Shown here in pieces: positions 17,208-27,700 of a DNA stretch of 64,000 nucleotides. The stretch is from Leptospira saintgironsiae (GTDB lineage: Bacteria; Spirochaetota; Leptospiria; Leptospirales; Leptospiraceae), in NCBI RefSeq assembly GCF_002811765.1, contig NZ_NPDR01000008.1:1-64000 (forward strand), given 5' to 3'. The stretch's first letter is position 1; each line of letters begins with the position of its first letter. Below the pieces are notes generated by a model that was not told the origin of the DNA, did no database searches, and was given only the letters and a program-made list of their open reading frames with translations. Made by a program: the position numbers and the translations under genes.

Positions 17208-17398
17208 GGCCACATTTTGGAGAATTTTCTTTTTTTTACCATTTATTTAATTTCTTCTAGGAAATTTTTGTGATAAATAAGGTTTTTTGAAGATTCTTTC
17301 CGGAAATAATATTCCATTTTAGTATTTTAGAATTTGGTAAAGGTTTTACCCCAATCAAGGTAACTTCACATTTCAAACATAGAATGTAATATTAGATT

Positions 17399-17778
17399 AT
17401 GTCTCTTGATTTACGCAAAAGTTTCGAAAAACATGCGTTATACTCCTTGTTAACCGAAATCGAATCTTTAGAAGATTATAAATTCGGAATACGGATTCCG
17501 TAATTACCTTAATATTATTCTTGCAGATTTCAAATCCCAAGAAGACCTTCCTGGAATCGGTGGAAAATAGTTTGAGAACTTTTTTAGATTTCATTCATAC
17601 AGAAAAAGCTAATCATCCTCAATTCATGCTAAGCATACAAAAAGAAGATCCTAATTTTTTACAAAATTGGTTCCAAACAATAGGATATGATGTTTCTACT
17701 TGGGAATGTTCCAAGGTAATCGAGACATTTAAGACCACATCGGGTCATATAACAATGGACCCGAGACCTTCTGCTTAA
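17399..17778 (+). pseudogene. Probable frameshifted small gene remnant
   Basis: Protein-like sequence runs across three frames. An ATG at 17399 gives 34 codons (beginning MSLDLRKSFEKHALY). Overlapping that stop, a second frame reads RNYLNIILADFKSQEDL. A third frame from 17521 runs to a stop at 17778 (contains FLDFIHTEKANHPQF and NWFQTIGYDVSTWECSK). Two +1 shifts would join them into one protein of about 125 aa. I do not recognise the family. The last frame alone could be an 85-aa gene. The stretch from 17208 to 17398 upstream is AT-rich, with nothing else seen. Confidence 0.4.
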
Positions 17779-17790
17779 TATTAAAATTTC

Positions 17791-18513
17791 TTAAATCGCT
17801 ATACCGAATAGTATCTGGAGTTGAGCTCCATACGGATTCTGATGAGCTCGGCCTTCTTTCTCTGGTTCTTGCCAATCTTTTTGCAATTGTCTATAATCCC
17901 AACTTGTGTTAGTGCCGTAAGAGCCTCTTTGTTCATGAGTGCCTCTTTCCGGATAGAATAGAATATTTCCACCCACATGAATAAAAAATCCTGAAGTGAA
18001 AATATATCTAAAACCCGCTCCAGCAGACAGAAAAAGTTTTTGTTGGGAAATATTCCAAGCGTAGTCTTTATAATTTCCACTCGGAACAACACTCTCTGTC
18101 TTTCTTTGTTTTTCTGAATAAGTTTCTAATCCCCCACCCGCTGCAAAATAATACGGACCAGAAAAAGGAAACCACTCCATTTGAAGTGCTAATTGTCTTT
18201 GGATCTTTTCTGAATTTGTAAGAGTAAATATTCCTGACAAATCTGATTGTACACCATTTACATCCAAATCGAATCTTTGGATCACCCTTTGTTCCTGCCA
18301 TTGCAGAGAAGCAGCCAATTTAGAAGAAAATTGGATCCCTGAACCGAACCAACTCAGACCGTTTGCGGTAAAACCTCCAATGAAAAATTTTCTGGAACTT
18401 CTTCTTTCGGCCTGTTCCAGTTCGCCTGGAACAGGAGCAAGATCATTACTCCCTTGAGCAAAAGCCGCGGATGCAATCAATAAGAAGGATACGAAAATGA
18501 GGTTTTGTTTCAT
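17791..18513 (-). CDS. Putative outer-membrane beta-barrel protein
   Basis: This 240-aa protein has a signal peptide (MKQNLIFVSFLLIASAAFA, cleaved before QGSND). The mature protein shows alternating hydrophobic strands (FFIGGFTANGLSWFG, LALQMEWFPFSGPYYFAAGGG, FFIHVGGNILFYP), as in small outer-membrane barrels of 8 to 10 strands. The final LQILFGIAI could be the closing strand. The start at 18513 has AGGAC five bases upstream and gives a normal signal; the longer frame would add ten unlikely residues. It lies 50 bp downstream of thiC on the same strand and may be read through from it. There is no sequence link to thiamine. Confidence 0.72.
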   Translation of the reverse strand: MKQNLIFVSFLLIASAAFAQGSNDLAPVPGELEQAERRSSRKFFIGGFTANGLSWFGSGIQFSSKLAASLQWQEQRVIQRFDLDVNGVQSDLSGIFTLTNSEKIQRQLALQMEWFPFSGPYYFAAGGGLETYSEKQRKTESVVPSGNYKDYAWNISQQKLFLSAGAGFRYIFTSGFFIHVGGNILFYPERGTHEQRGSYGTNTSWDYRQLQKDWQEPEKEGRAHQNPYGAQLQILFGIAI

Positions 18514-18563
18514 ACAAGTCCTAAAGCCGGTCCAGGATTCCAAATTTCTTTGAAAAGGTCAAG

Positions 18564-20237
<1,674 letters not shown>

Positions 20238-20282
20238 TTATAATCTTTCGCGGACCTAGATCCCTGGCGTTTGTTTTTTTCC

Positions 20283-20355
20283 GTTTCCCTTCGCAGGCAT
20301 TATCCTGATCAGGTTCCGGGGACTCTCTCAGAGACTTTTGGTCCCACCCCCAACG
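20283..20355 (-). promoter_or_regulatory. TPP riboswitch (THI element)
   Basis: On the minus strand the leader of thiC contains the conserved THI-box pieces in order: a GGGGTGGGACC stem, the CTGAGAGAG core, then CCGGAACCTGATCAGG, GATAATGCC and TGCGAAGGGAA. This is the thiamine-pyrophosphate-binding aptamer. Between it and the thiC start lie about 130 bases that could form the expression platform. Its position, strand and partner gene all agree. Confidence 0.95.
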
Positions 20356-20586
20356 GTTCTCTCCATTGGATTCCTAAATTCTAGTCTTGCAAGGAGTTTT
20401 TCCGAAACTTCTCACTCGAATTCGAGAGAGAGATTTAACTGATTTTTCTCAAAGTTTTAAAAAACAAAATTAACGAACACATGTTAAGAGCCACATGAAG
20501 AAGGAAGTGAAAGTTTATTTTTTACAACAAATGTTCAAAATAAAATCCGATATAACGGACTTTTTTATTTTATCCAGAATATCTGT

Positions 20587-20614
20587 TTGACACTCAGGTC
20601 TGCGTCAATATTGT
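20587..20614 (+). promoter_or_regulatory. Candidate sigma70 promoter of the first ompL1
   Basis: TTGACA, a 16-bp spacer and TATTGT lie about 90 bp upstream of the first ompL1 ATG. The -35 is a perfect consensus match and the -10 matches four of six bases. The rest of the gap between the TPP riboswitch and ompL1 (about 20360-20700) is AT-rich, with no gene seen. An AAGGAG ribosome binding site lies just before the start. Confidence 0.5.
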
Positions 20615-20703
20615 CCTGTCCAACGCTTGGGCCCAAGATATAGACATAAATGGTCCAGGTGAAAAACCACTCTACTATACGAAAAGTTTAAGGAGCTATT
20701 TAA

Positions 20704-21606
20704 ATGGTTCGTAACATCACGAAAGCTTTGCTAGTTTTCGCCGTAATCTGTTCTTCATTCGGCTTAAGCGCAAAGTCTTATATCACTGGAGGCCTCGGTC
20801 TTCAATTTGACCTTGGATCATTGGGCGATACAATTGCAACTGACGGTTTGGATTCTTCCACTAACTACAAGGCTACTGCCACGGACGGAACTACAGGAGT
20901 TCTACCTCGTCGTGCAATCATCCCTGAAAACCGTTTGCTCAGTTTGCAGCACACTACAATGGGATTGATCAGCGCTAAGACTAGCGGTGCTATGACTGGT
21001 CTTACTCTTTCCTTAGGATATGAGCAAGATTTTGGAAAAGCTTTTTTCTGGAGAGTTAACGCACACTACACTCGTAAAGTTATGGGTGGAGAGACTAACG
21101 CTAAATTTGCAGGACAAACTTTCTACGATATCACTTGGGACTACCATGCTCTTCAAGTTCCTGTCAACGTTGGTATCAAAATGTCCGTTACTGAAGATAC
21201 ATCCTTCTATATTGGAGCAGGGGTTCACTACTTCAATGGTGGATGGAGTTTAGCAGGAAGCAACCGTTTGAGCGATGTTCACAACGCGTTGTCAGCACTA
21301 CCTCCAACTACGCCTGGTCTAAATACAATATTGGGACTAGTTGCTGATGGAACTGATCCTTCTGCTAACTGGGAAAAAACCACCTTCCAAGTTTCCGGAG
21401 TTGCTCCAAACTGGTTGCTCGGAGCTCAAACTAAAATTTCCGACAAAGGTTCCCTATATATGGAAGTTGAGACTCTGTTCTCCTTCAAATACGGTATTGC
21501 TCACCCTAGATCTGCAGGTGGCGCAGTTGGCTTAGCTCCTTCTGTTGCTTATCCTCAAGTTCTTGGTGGAAACCAATACAGATTCGGATACAAACACGAA
21601 ATCTAA
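20704..21606 (+). CDS. ompL1: OmpL1-family outer-membrane porin, copy 1
   Basis: This 300-aa protein matches the leptospiral porin OmpL1 as I recall it. Shared marks are the signal peptide plus KSYITGGLGLQFDLGSLGD, TDGLDSSTNY, LSLGYEQDFGKAFFWRVNAH, YIGAGVHYFNGGWSLAGSN, LVADGTDPSANWE, ISDKGSLYMEVETLFSFKYG and the end GGNQYRFGYKHEI. OmpL1 is a surface-exposed transmembrane beta-barrel that binds host matrix molecules in pathogenic species. This copy is shorter than the L. interrogans protein (about 320 aa), lacking part of the variable loop after TDGLD. A strong terminator follows. A second copy lies 258 bp downstream. Confidence 0.93.
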   Translation: MVRNITKALLVFAVICSSFGLSAKSYITGGLGLQFDLGSLGDTIATDGLDSSTNYKATATDGTTGVLPRRAIIPENRLLSLQHTTMGLISAKTSGAMTGLTLSLGYEQDFGKAFFWRVNAHYTRKVMGGETNAKFAGQTFYDITWDYHALQVPVNVGIKMSVTEDTSFYIGAGVHYFNGGWSLAGSNRLSDVHNALSALPPTTPGLNTILGLVADGTDPSANWEKTTFQVSGVAPNWLLGAQTKISDKGSLYMEVETLFSFKYGIAHPRSAGGAVGLAPSVAYPQVLGGNQYRFGYKHEI

Positions 21607-21630
21607 TTCTTAGATCTTTGTTTGTGTGCA

Positions 21631-21658
21631 AAGGCTCTCCGCAAGGAGGGCCTTTTTT
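21631..21658 (+). terminator. Terminator after the first ompL1
   Basis: AGGCTCTCC and GGAGGGCCT pair around a GCAA loop and are followed by a run of six T. The hairpin begins 24 bp after the stop codon. It would separate transcription of the two ompL1 copies. Confidence 0.85.
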
Positions 21659-21864
21659 ATTTTCACTTCCTCCCTATAAACGTTAGCTTTCTTCCTAAAT
21701 TAATAAGCGAAATATAAGTTTCTCCATCCCTAAGGGTATAAATACGCTCCAATAGATTTTATCACATAACGATCATGTAATAGCCTAAAACGAAAAAACG
21801 ATGGATAGCTTAGGGTGTATCGATTTCCAGTGAAAATGTTGAAAACTCGCTCTGGAGACAGTCC

Positions 21865-22758
21865 ATGATACAAACCGCCAAAAAAACATTTCTGATCCTT
21901 CTATTCTTATTACCTGGAATCTATTTAAATGCAAAATCGTATGTTATGGGTAGTGCTGGGCTACAATTTGATTTGGGAGATTTAGGAAGCACTATCTCCA
22001 CTGATGGTTTGGATTCTTCCACTAATTACAAGGCAACTGCGACAGATGGGACTACGGGAGTTCTTCCTCGTCGAGCTGTCATTGCTGAAAACCGTTTGCT
22101 CACATTGCAACACTCTTCCAACGGTTTGATCAGTGCTAAAACAAACGGAGCAATGACAGGACTTACTCTCTCTTTAGGATATGAGCAGGATTTTGGAAAG
22201 GCTTTCTTTTGGAGAGTGAATGCACATTATACTCGCAAGATAATGGGTGGAGATACAGAAGCAAAATTTGCAGGACAATCTTTCTATCATATGACCTGGG
22301 ATTATAATGCTATCCAAATCCCGGTCAACGTAGGGATCAAACTTTCAGTTTCAGAAGATGCTGCAATTTATATCGGCGCAGGCGTTCATTACTTCAAAGG
22401 TGGATGGAGTTTAGCTGGGAATAATCGTTTGAATGATGTGCATGATTTTTTAGTCAATGCAAATATTACAGATACAACTGTTCTAGGTCTAGTTGCCGAT
22501 GGAACAGATCCTTCTGCAAATTGGGAAAGCACTAAATTTAATGTTTCCGGAATCGCTCCAAACTGGTTGATCGGAGCTCAATCCAAAATTTCCGACAAAG
22601 GTCATATCTATATGGAAGTTGAAACTCTGTTCTCCTTCAAATATGGTATTGCCCATCCAAGATCAGAAGGTGGTGCAGTTGGCCTAGCACCTTCCGTTGC
22701 TTATCCTCAAGTTCTTGGTGGAAACCAGTATAGATTCGGATACAAACACGAAATCTGA
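21865..22758 (+). CDS. OmpL1-family outer-membrane porin, copy 2
   Basis: This 297-aa paralog of the preceding porin is near-identical over most of the mature barrel. It differs in the signal peptide (MIQTAKKTFLILLFLLPGIY) and in the exposed loop near residues 200-215 (NDVHDFLVNANITDTTV instead of SDVHNALSALPPTTPG). The last 45 residues are almost the same in both copies. GGAGA lies upstream of the ATG. It has its own upstream region of 200 bp after the copy-1 terminator, so it may be separately regulated. The pattern of diverged loop in a conserved barrel fits selection on surface-exposed parts. Confidence 0.92.
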   Translation: MIQTAKKTFLILLFLLPGIYLNAKSYVMGSAGLQFDLGDLGSTISTDGLDSSTNYKATATDGTTGVLPRRAVIAENRLLTLQHSSNGLISAKTNGAMTGLTLSLGYEQDFGKAFFWRVNAHYTRKIMGGDTEAKFAGQSFYHMTWDYNAIQIPVNVGIKLSVSEDAAIYIGAGVHYFKGGWSLAGNNRLNDVHDFLVNANITDTTVLGLVADGTDPSANWESTKFNVSGIAPNWLIGAQSKISDKGHIYMEVETLFSFKYGIAHPRSEGGAVGLAPSVAYPQVLGGNQYRFGYKHEI

Positions 22759-22775
22759 TTTTCGCAAAGGACTGC

Positions 22776-23477
22776 TCAGACCAGATCGGTTCTTCCCAAG
22801 AGTGGTACAAACTTTACAGGCAATCGATTTGTTTCTTCAAATTGATTTTGTTTTTTTCTTAAAGTAAGAAGAAGCTGGACTTCTTCTTTCCATTCTACCG
22901 GAAGAACTGAGATCCCTTCTTCCGAAAGAGATTCAAAAACCAAACTTCCGGGTCCTGGAAGTTTTGGAAAACATGCAGAAGATACAAATTTGGAAAATTT
23001 CCCTTTTGTTTGTGTAAGTAGGTTCGCGTCTCCAAACAAAAGTTTGTTTCTTTTGGTAAATCCAGGAGACCAATCTTCCAAAACTCCTAAAGATCTTTCA
23101 TACAATTCAGGCACGATTTCCATGGATAGAAGTTTTGCTCCGAGCAAATCCAAAATTGCCGCCAAATATCCGGAACCTGTGCCTATTTCTAAAATTGTAT
23201 CTCCAGATCTAACCCGAAGTTGATCGGCAATGTATGCGACTATATAAGGCTGGGAAATGGTTTGTTCGTCCCCGATCGGTACTGCTTTGTCTTCGTAAGA
23301 ATATTCTCTGGTTCGTTCAGGCAGGAAAATATGTCTGGGGACTTTTAGAAATGCGGAAAGTAAATTTGGGTCTTTGATCCCTCTTTCAGAGATTTGTGTT
23401 CGGACCATTCTTTCTCTTGCAAGAACAGTCCCCGCATCATCAAATCTGGAGACGAAGCCTAAATCAGGATTTTCCAT
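22776..23477 (-). CDS. pcm: Protein-L-isoaspartate O-methyltransferase
   Basis: This enzyme of about 233 aa methylates isoaspartyl residues in aged proteins using S-adenosylmethionine, starting their repair. PCMT marks are visible in order: ERMVRTQISERGIKDPNLLSAF, VPRHIFLPE, the YEDKAVPIGDEQTISQPYIVA substrate segment, and the SAM motif ILEIGTGSGYLAAIL. The ATG at 23477 is preferred over a TTG seven codons upstream. The gene points away from the tRNA-Phe gene, and its 5' end lies 39 bp from it. It converges with the second ompL1 (18-bp gap). Confidence 0.92.
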   Translation of the reverse strand: MENPDLGFVSRFDDAGTVLARERMVRTQISERGIKDPNLLSAFLKVPRHIFLPERTREYSYEDKAVPIGDEQTISQPYIVAYIADQLRVRSGDTILEIGTGSGYLAAILDLLGAKLLSMEIVPELYERSLGVLEDWSPGFTKRNKLLFGDANLLTQTKGKFSKFVSSACFPKLPGPGSLVFESLSEEGISVLPVEWKEEVQLLLTLRKKQNQFEETNRLPVKFVPLLGRTDLV

Positions 23478-23516
23478 TGACGTATAGGCCTGACTCAATA
23501 TTTTGGTTATGGGTTC

Positions 23517-23589
<73 letters not shown>

Positions 23590-23597
23590 AAACCCTC

Positions 23598-23837
23598 TTA
23601 TCCGTTCTTTCTTTCCTCTCCCAATTTCCATAATTCGGTAAATACCAGATCTTCCACTTGTTTGCAAAGTTCGGGCTTATATAATTTTTTCACCGGTGGT
23701 TTGGGATAGATATGTATCTCGTCCGTGTCCGGTATATAAGTAAGCATCCGTAAAATCTGATCCTCCCCTTCGATTTCGTACATCGTGTAAGACATCCCTT
23801 TAGCTGGGATGATTTGAGAAGTTTCTAAGTATTTCAT
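23598..23837 (-). CDS. Small hypothetical protein
   Basis: This 79-aa soluble protein has no signal peptide and no known domain. The sequence has a balanced, protein-like composition (MYEIEGEDQILRMLTYIPD, then a Pro/Lys turn PKPPVKKLYKPE and a C-terminal helix). It begins at an ATG at 23837. It starts 8 bp from the tRNA-Phe 3' end on the opposite strand, so tRNA and gene transcripts converge. It is likely a real small gene of unknown role. The 233 bp upstream (23838-24070) shows nothing recognisable. Confidence 0.55.
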   Translation of the reverse strand: MKYLETSQIIPAKGMSYTMYEIEGEDQILRMLTYIPDTDEIHIYPKPPVKKLYKPELCKQVEDLVFTELWKLGEERKNG

Positions 23838-24070
23838 GATTCTACTGCTCTATCAAGTCTAGATCTTTTGGAAAGAGATTTATTCTACGGTTTCGTACGG
23901 TTTTCGATTTAGGAAGAATGTTATTCTATTTTGGCTTCTGCGGAATGAATCGTATTTTTGGGGTGTGAAGAGTAGAAATGAGAGAGTTAGGATGAAGAGC
24001 TTCAAGAACAGAATAAGTTTTTAGGAAGAGAGAATATTACAAGGGAAAGTTAAGAAAATTACTAAACGAA

Positions 24071-24526
24071 CTAGTTTGCCGAATAATTCTCAACAATAAC
24101 GAGTGCAATATCAGGATATTGATCAGACGAATTTTCAATTATTTTTTTGACATCATTCCACATTAGACCGCCAAGCCCAGCCCCAATTTTAGGCATCGCA
24201 ATTTTATTGATATTTCTTTTAAGAGCTTCCTCAAACATTTTGCATATTGCATCACCTATTGCATTTAAATCTGCCTTTGATTTCCAAGTTGTTTGAGTAC
24301 CCAAATTAAAAACAACCCCCTGTTCATACTCATAAACAAATACATCACCTAATCCAAATTGTTTTTTTGAACATAGTAACTTATACTCTTCGTACATTAA
24401 AGGAAACCGTTTCCTAAACTGTAAGGCGATTCCTTTTCCCATGGCCCCAGCACAATTACAACCATGGGCATAATTAAATACGCCGGATAAGTCGAAAATA
24501 TTTCCATTTTCTACATATTTAATCAT
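24071..24526 (-). CDS. Macro-domain ADP-ribose-binding protein, candidate immunity
   Basis: This 151-aa protein is a single macro domain, the fold that binds ADP-ribose and in some families removes it from proteins or nucleic acids. Motifs seen are NYAHGCNCAGAMGKGIALQF near residues 19-38 (ligand loop), FNLGTQTTWKSKADL (the loop carrying Lys in DarG/TARG1 relatives) and MPKIGAGLGGLMW (phosphate loop). It resembles the TARG1/DarG branch more than the MacroD branch. The ATG at 24526 overlaps the upstream stop by 4 bp (ATGA). It is the last gene of the block behind an ADP-ribosyltransferase toxin, so the likely job is to reverse or blunt self-ADP-ribosylation. The immunity role is inferred; the fold is secure. 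Confidence 0.88.
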   Translation of the reverse strand: MIKYVENGNIFDLSGVFNYAHGCNCAGAMGKGIALQFRKRFPLMYEEYKLLCSKKQFGLGDVFVYEYEQGVVFNLGTQTTWKSKADLNAIGDAICKMFEEALKRNINKIAMPKIGAGLGGLMWNDVKKIIENSSDQYPDIALVIVENYSAN

Positions 24527-24771
24527 GCTTGTATTGAGTTCCAAACCTCGTTAAATTCATCCTCAGTGATAAAGTCTTGATGATCCAACTCAAGATCATC
24601 AAGACTTTTATCATAAAGCATATGATCTCCTTTAACTGGATAATCCAGTGATGTAAAGACGATACTCGCTGGGGAAACCTCAATTTGGCGTATAGCTTCG
24701 CCGTTTCGAAAATGAAGGTAATATGTTACATCTTCTTCTTCCCAATATTTCTTTATAAAAACATCGCTCAT
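24523..24771 (-). CDS. Small acidic protein, candidate Rhs immunity protein
   Basis: This 82-aa acidic soluble protein belongs to no family I recognise. It has many Asp/Glu residues (KSLDDLELDHQDFITEDEFNEVW near the C-terminus) and beta-prone N-terminal segments (VTYYLHFRNGEAIRQIE). It starts at an ATG that overlaps the Rhs toxin stop by 4 bp, and its stop overlaps the macro-domain start in the same way. A small acidic gene directly after a polymorphic toxin tip is the standard position for the cognate immunity protein, which binds the toxin active site. That role is inferred from position only. Confidence 0.7.
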   Translation of the reverse strand: MSDVFIKKYWEEEDVTYYLHFRNGEAIRQIEVSPASIVFTSLDYPVKGDHMLYDKSLDDLELDHQDFITEDEFNEVWNSIQA

Positions 24772-27700
24772 TTTTTCGATTTAAACTGGGTTTTTCCACT
24801 ACCCAGTATTCTACCAGTTAAATCCAAACTGCCTTCACCAGGCACCATATAATTATACGGCTTATTCTTCACAACATTCAAATTTGTAACATCTATTTCA
24901 AGATAATGAGATAAATACTTCTTATTCCATGGAACTCCAAACAGACGAGATGAAGTTTCTCCCAAAGTAAAAGTACCGGGAGCAATATCTGTGAAGTATT
25001 GTCCTGAACCATATCTAGCATTTTTTGTTCCAATTGAAGCAAGAAGTTCACTCGACTCCATAATGCCAATATAACCTGCTTCGCTAGTGTAGTGATATAA
25101 AATCGTCTTAGTTTCCGAAATTGCACAAGGGGATATTGATTTATAACCGGCCCCCCAGCCATGCCCGAGACTGACCCTCCTTAAATTACCAGTAATTGTT
25201 TTAGCTGTACTGCCCTTGGCAAAACGGACGACCTGGCCAGTAGCATAGCCTACTCCAAAGCCGGTTGCTGTGCTACCAATTGCATTTCCTGTCGCTCTCC
25301 ACGGATCAACAGAAGAAACAATGTTATCATACATCTCGAAAGCAAAATCAGTAGTATTGAGAAAGGATTCCTTAAGACCATCTGATTGAGCTTTTAATAG
25401 CTCAATTTTGGCTTTTAACGGATATTTCCTCCCTAATTCAGCCTGCCTTTGCATGTCCTTCTCTATATGCGCGTTCGGGCTACTGAGAAAACTAACCGCA
25501 TTTTCGTAAACACCTACGAACCAATTTGGAACTCCTTCTGGAATACCAAGGAGAAGTTGCTCAACTTTCTCACCGACCGTTCTCTCATGTCCTGTCGCAT
25601 CCCTAAATCGAATCGGATTTCCAGCTACATAAGAAAACCGGTTCCAACCTTGCGTTGAACTTGCTCCGTCAATCACCGTATCCGCACTGACAAACCTCGC
25701 AATTTGCGGATCGTAATAACGTGCATTATAAAAATAGAAACTAGTTTCTTGATCCAGTTCCTGGGAATTATATTTAGGACTGAAGTTTTGGTTTCCTCTT
25801 TGGACGAATGTTTCTCCGTATGGCTCGTATTGTATACGACTGACAGTATGGGCATTATCATCCAGGATTTGACCTACTGAATCTACCTGATCCGTTAAGA
25901 AGTAAGCCGCAACCCCATCCTCGTTCAGTGCGGCGATCCGGACACCATTCAGATAAATATTATTAATGCTTTGTAGAGTATTATCTTCTTCTACGTATTC
26001 AAGACCGTAGAATTTACTAGGATACAGGATTTGCTGGTTTTTGATTTCGGCGCCTTTCGGTACAAGAGCAGTTTTCCGAACTCGGAAACCTCCTTCGTCA
26101 TACCAATATCTTCCTACCTCGGCTCCGTCCTTATCTTCTACAAAACTGATCCGATTTTCTGAATCGAAATGGATCTGTTTTTTAAGATCCTTGGAATTAT
26201 CAGTCTGGGTAGTCATATTCCCGACTGCATCGTACCCCATTTGCAGCGTGCTCAGTCCAGATTGAGTAGAATCAATTTTTGTGACCTGGTGGTTTTGGTA
26301 TTGGTAAGCCCATTCATCTACAACTTGACCACCAGCGAAATCATGGCGTCGTTTTTTCAGAAGATTTCCGTTTTGAGCATAATCAAAACTCTGGCGGAAG
26401 TTTTTGGTATAATTATCCGCAGACTCCGTATAGACCCCGCTTGCATTTACAAGTCGATTGAGTCCGTCATAATCGTAGGTATAATTCGTATTATACTCGG
26501 AAGCAGTATTAGAGATTCCTACTATATTATTGTTCTCATTAAATGCATAGACTGCATCTTGTAGAACCTTAGTAGTTCCGTCTACATCTCCAGAAGAATG
26601 GATCCTTACTAATCTCTGTTTTACGTCGTACGTATAATCGGTTTGGACTCCATTCCCCAAATTGAATCCGGCAGTTTGGCCGAATTCATTGTATGCAATG
26701 TTCTCTACGATGGTTTTGCCACAGAATCCAGGTAAAATTCCGTTCGTATTTACTTGTACCGAAATTCCTGTGATATATCCCGCACTACCATAAGTGTAGC
26801 AAGCTTTCATCCTGGTATGACTAACCGGATGTTCCGGATAATGGATGGTGGCTACCCTTCCTAATAAATCGTAGGTATAATTTGTTTCGTACGGCCCTCC
26901 GGCATCTTGCAGAGGAATCCCTTTGATAACTCTAGTTTCTTTTTTAGGTCTTCCTAATTTATCATAACTGAATGTCTTAAGTTGAGATGCACTATCGACT
27001 GAGACCAGTTTTCCAAGAGCGTTCTCACTTCCATATCCGGAATCATAAGTATAATGAACATCTCCGTCTTGTAATTCCTTGAGGATCATACGACCAAAAG
27101 AGTCATAAGTGATTTGAGTAATATACGCCCTGGCATCGGTAGTCTTAGTCAGATCGCCAAAAGCGTTATATTCGTTTTTCGTAATTCCTAAATCGGGATC
27201 GCTTTGTGTAATCAATTGACCAAAAGCATCGTATTGCCAATATGCTTGGTTTTTTCCAGATAGATCCTTTTGGTTAATCCCTGTTGCAATATCTCCGCAA
27301 CTCAGATTCGTTCCGTTTAGGTCGGATTTTTTGACTAGGTTCCCAGAAAGATCATAACAAAAACCAATTTGAGCGCTTGTTCCATCGGTTCCTGAATCTT
27401 CTACGAATAGACTCTTGCCTCGTGCATTCTGGATGGTTCTTTTTCTCGTTCCTCCACTTGTTTGCACCAGGACTTCGAATGCACCAGTGTAAGTTGTAGT
27501 TGCAAAACTAGCAGTCGTTTCCCCTGCTGCTTGTGGAAGAATAGTTTTAGTCTGTCTTCCAATTGCATCGTATTCAAAATAAGTCGGATTCTTCTCTTCC
27601 ATATGAAGAGCAAAACTATCCAATTCGGAACCATCCGCCCAATCTGGCTGTCCAATTCGAGCTACTCTTCCTACTGAATCGTATACGATTCTTCCAGTGC

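Noticed and set aside
24071..24771. Reading the macro-domain gene plus neighbour as a DarTG toxin-antitoxin pair
   Set aside because: The 82-aa neighbour is far too small for DarT and lacks ADP-ribosyltransferase motifs; the ART partner is the Rhs tip instead.
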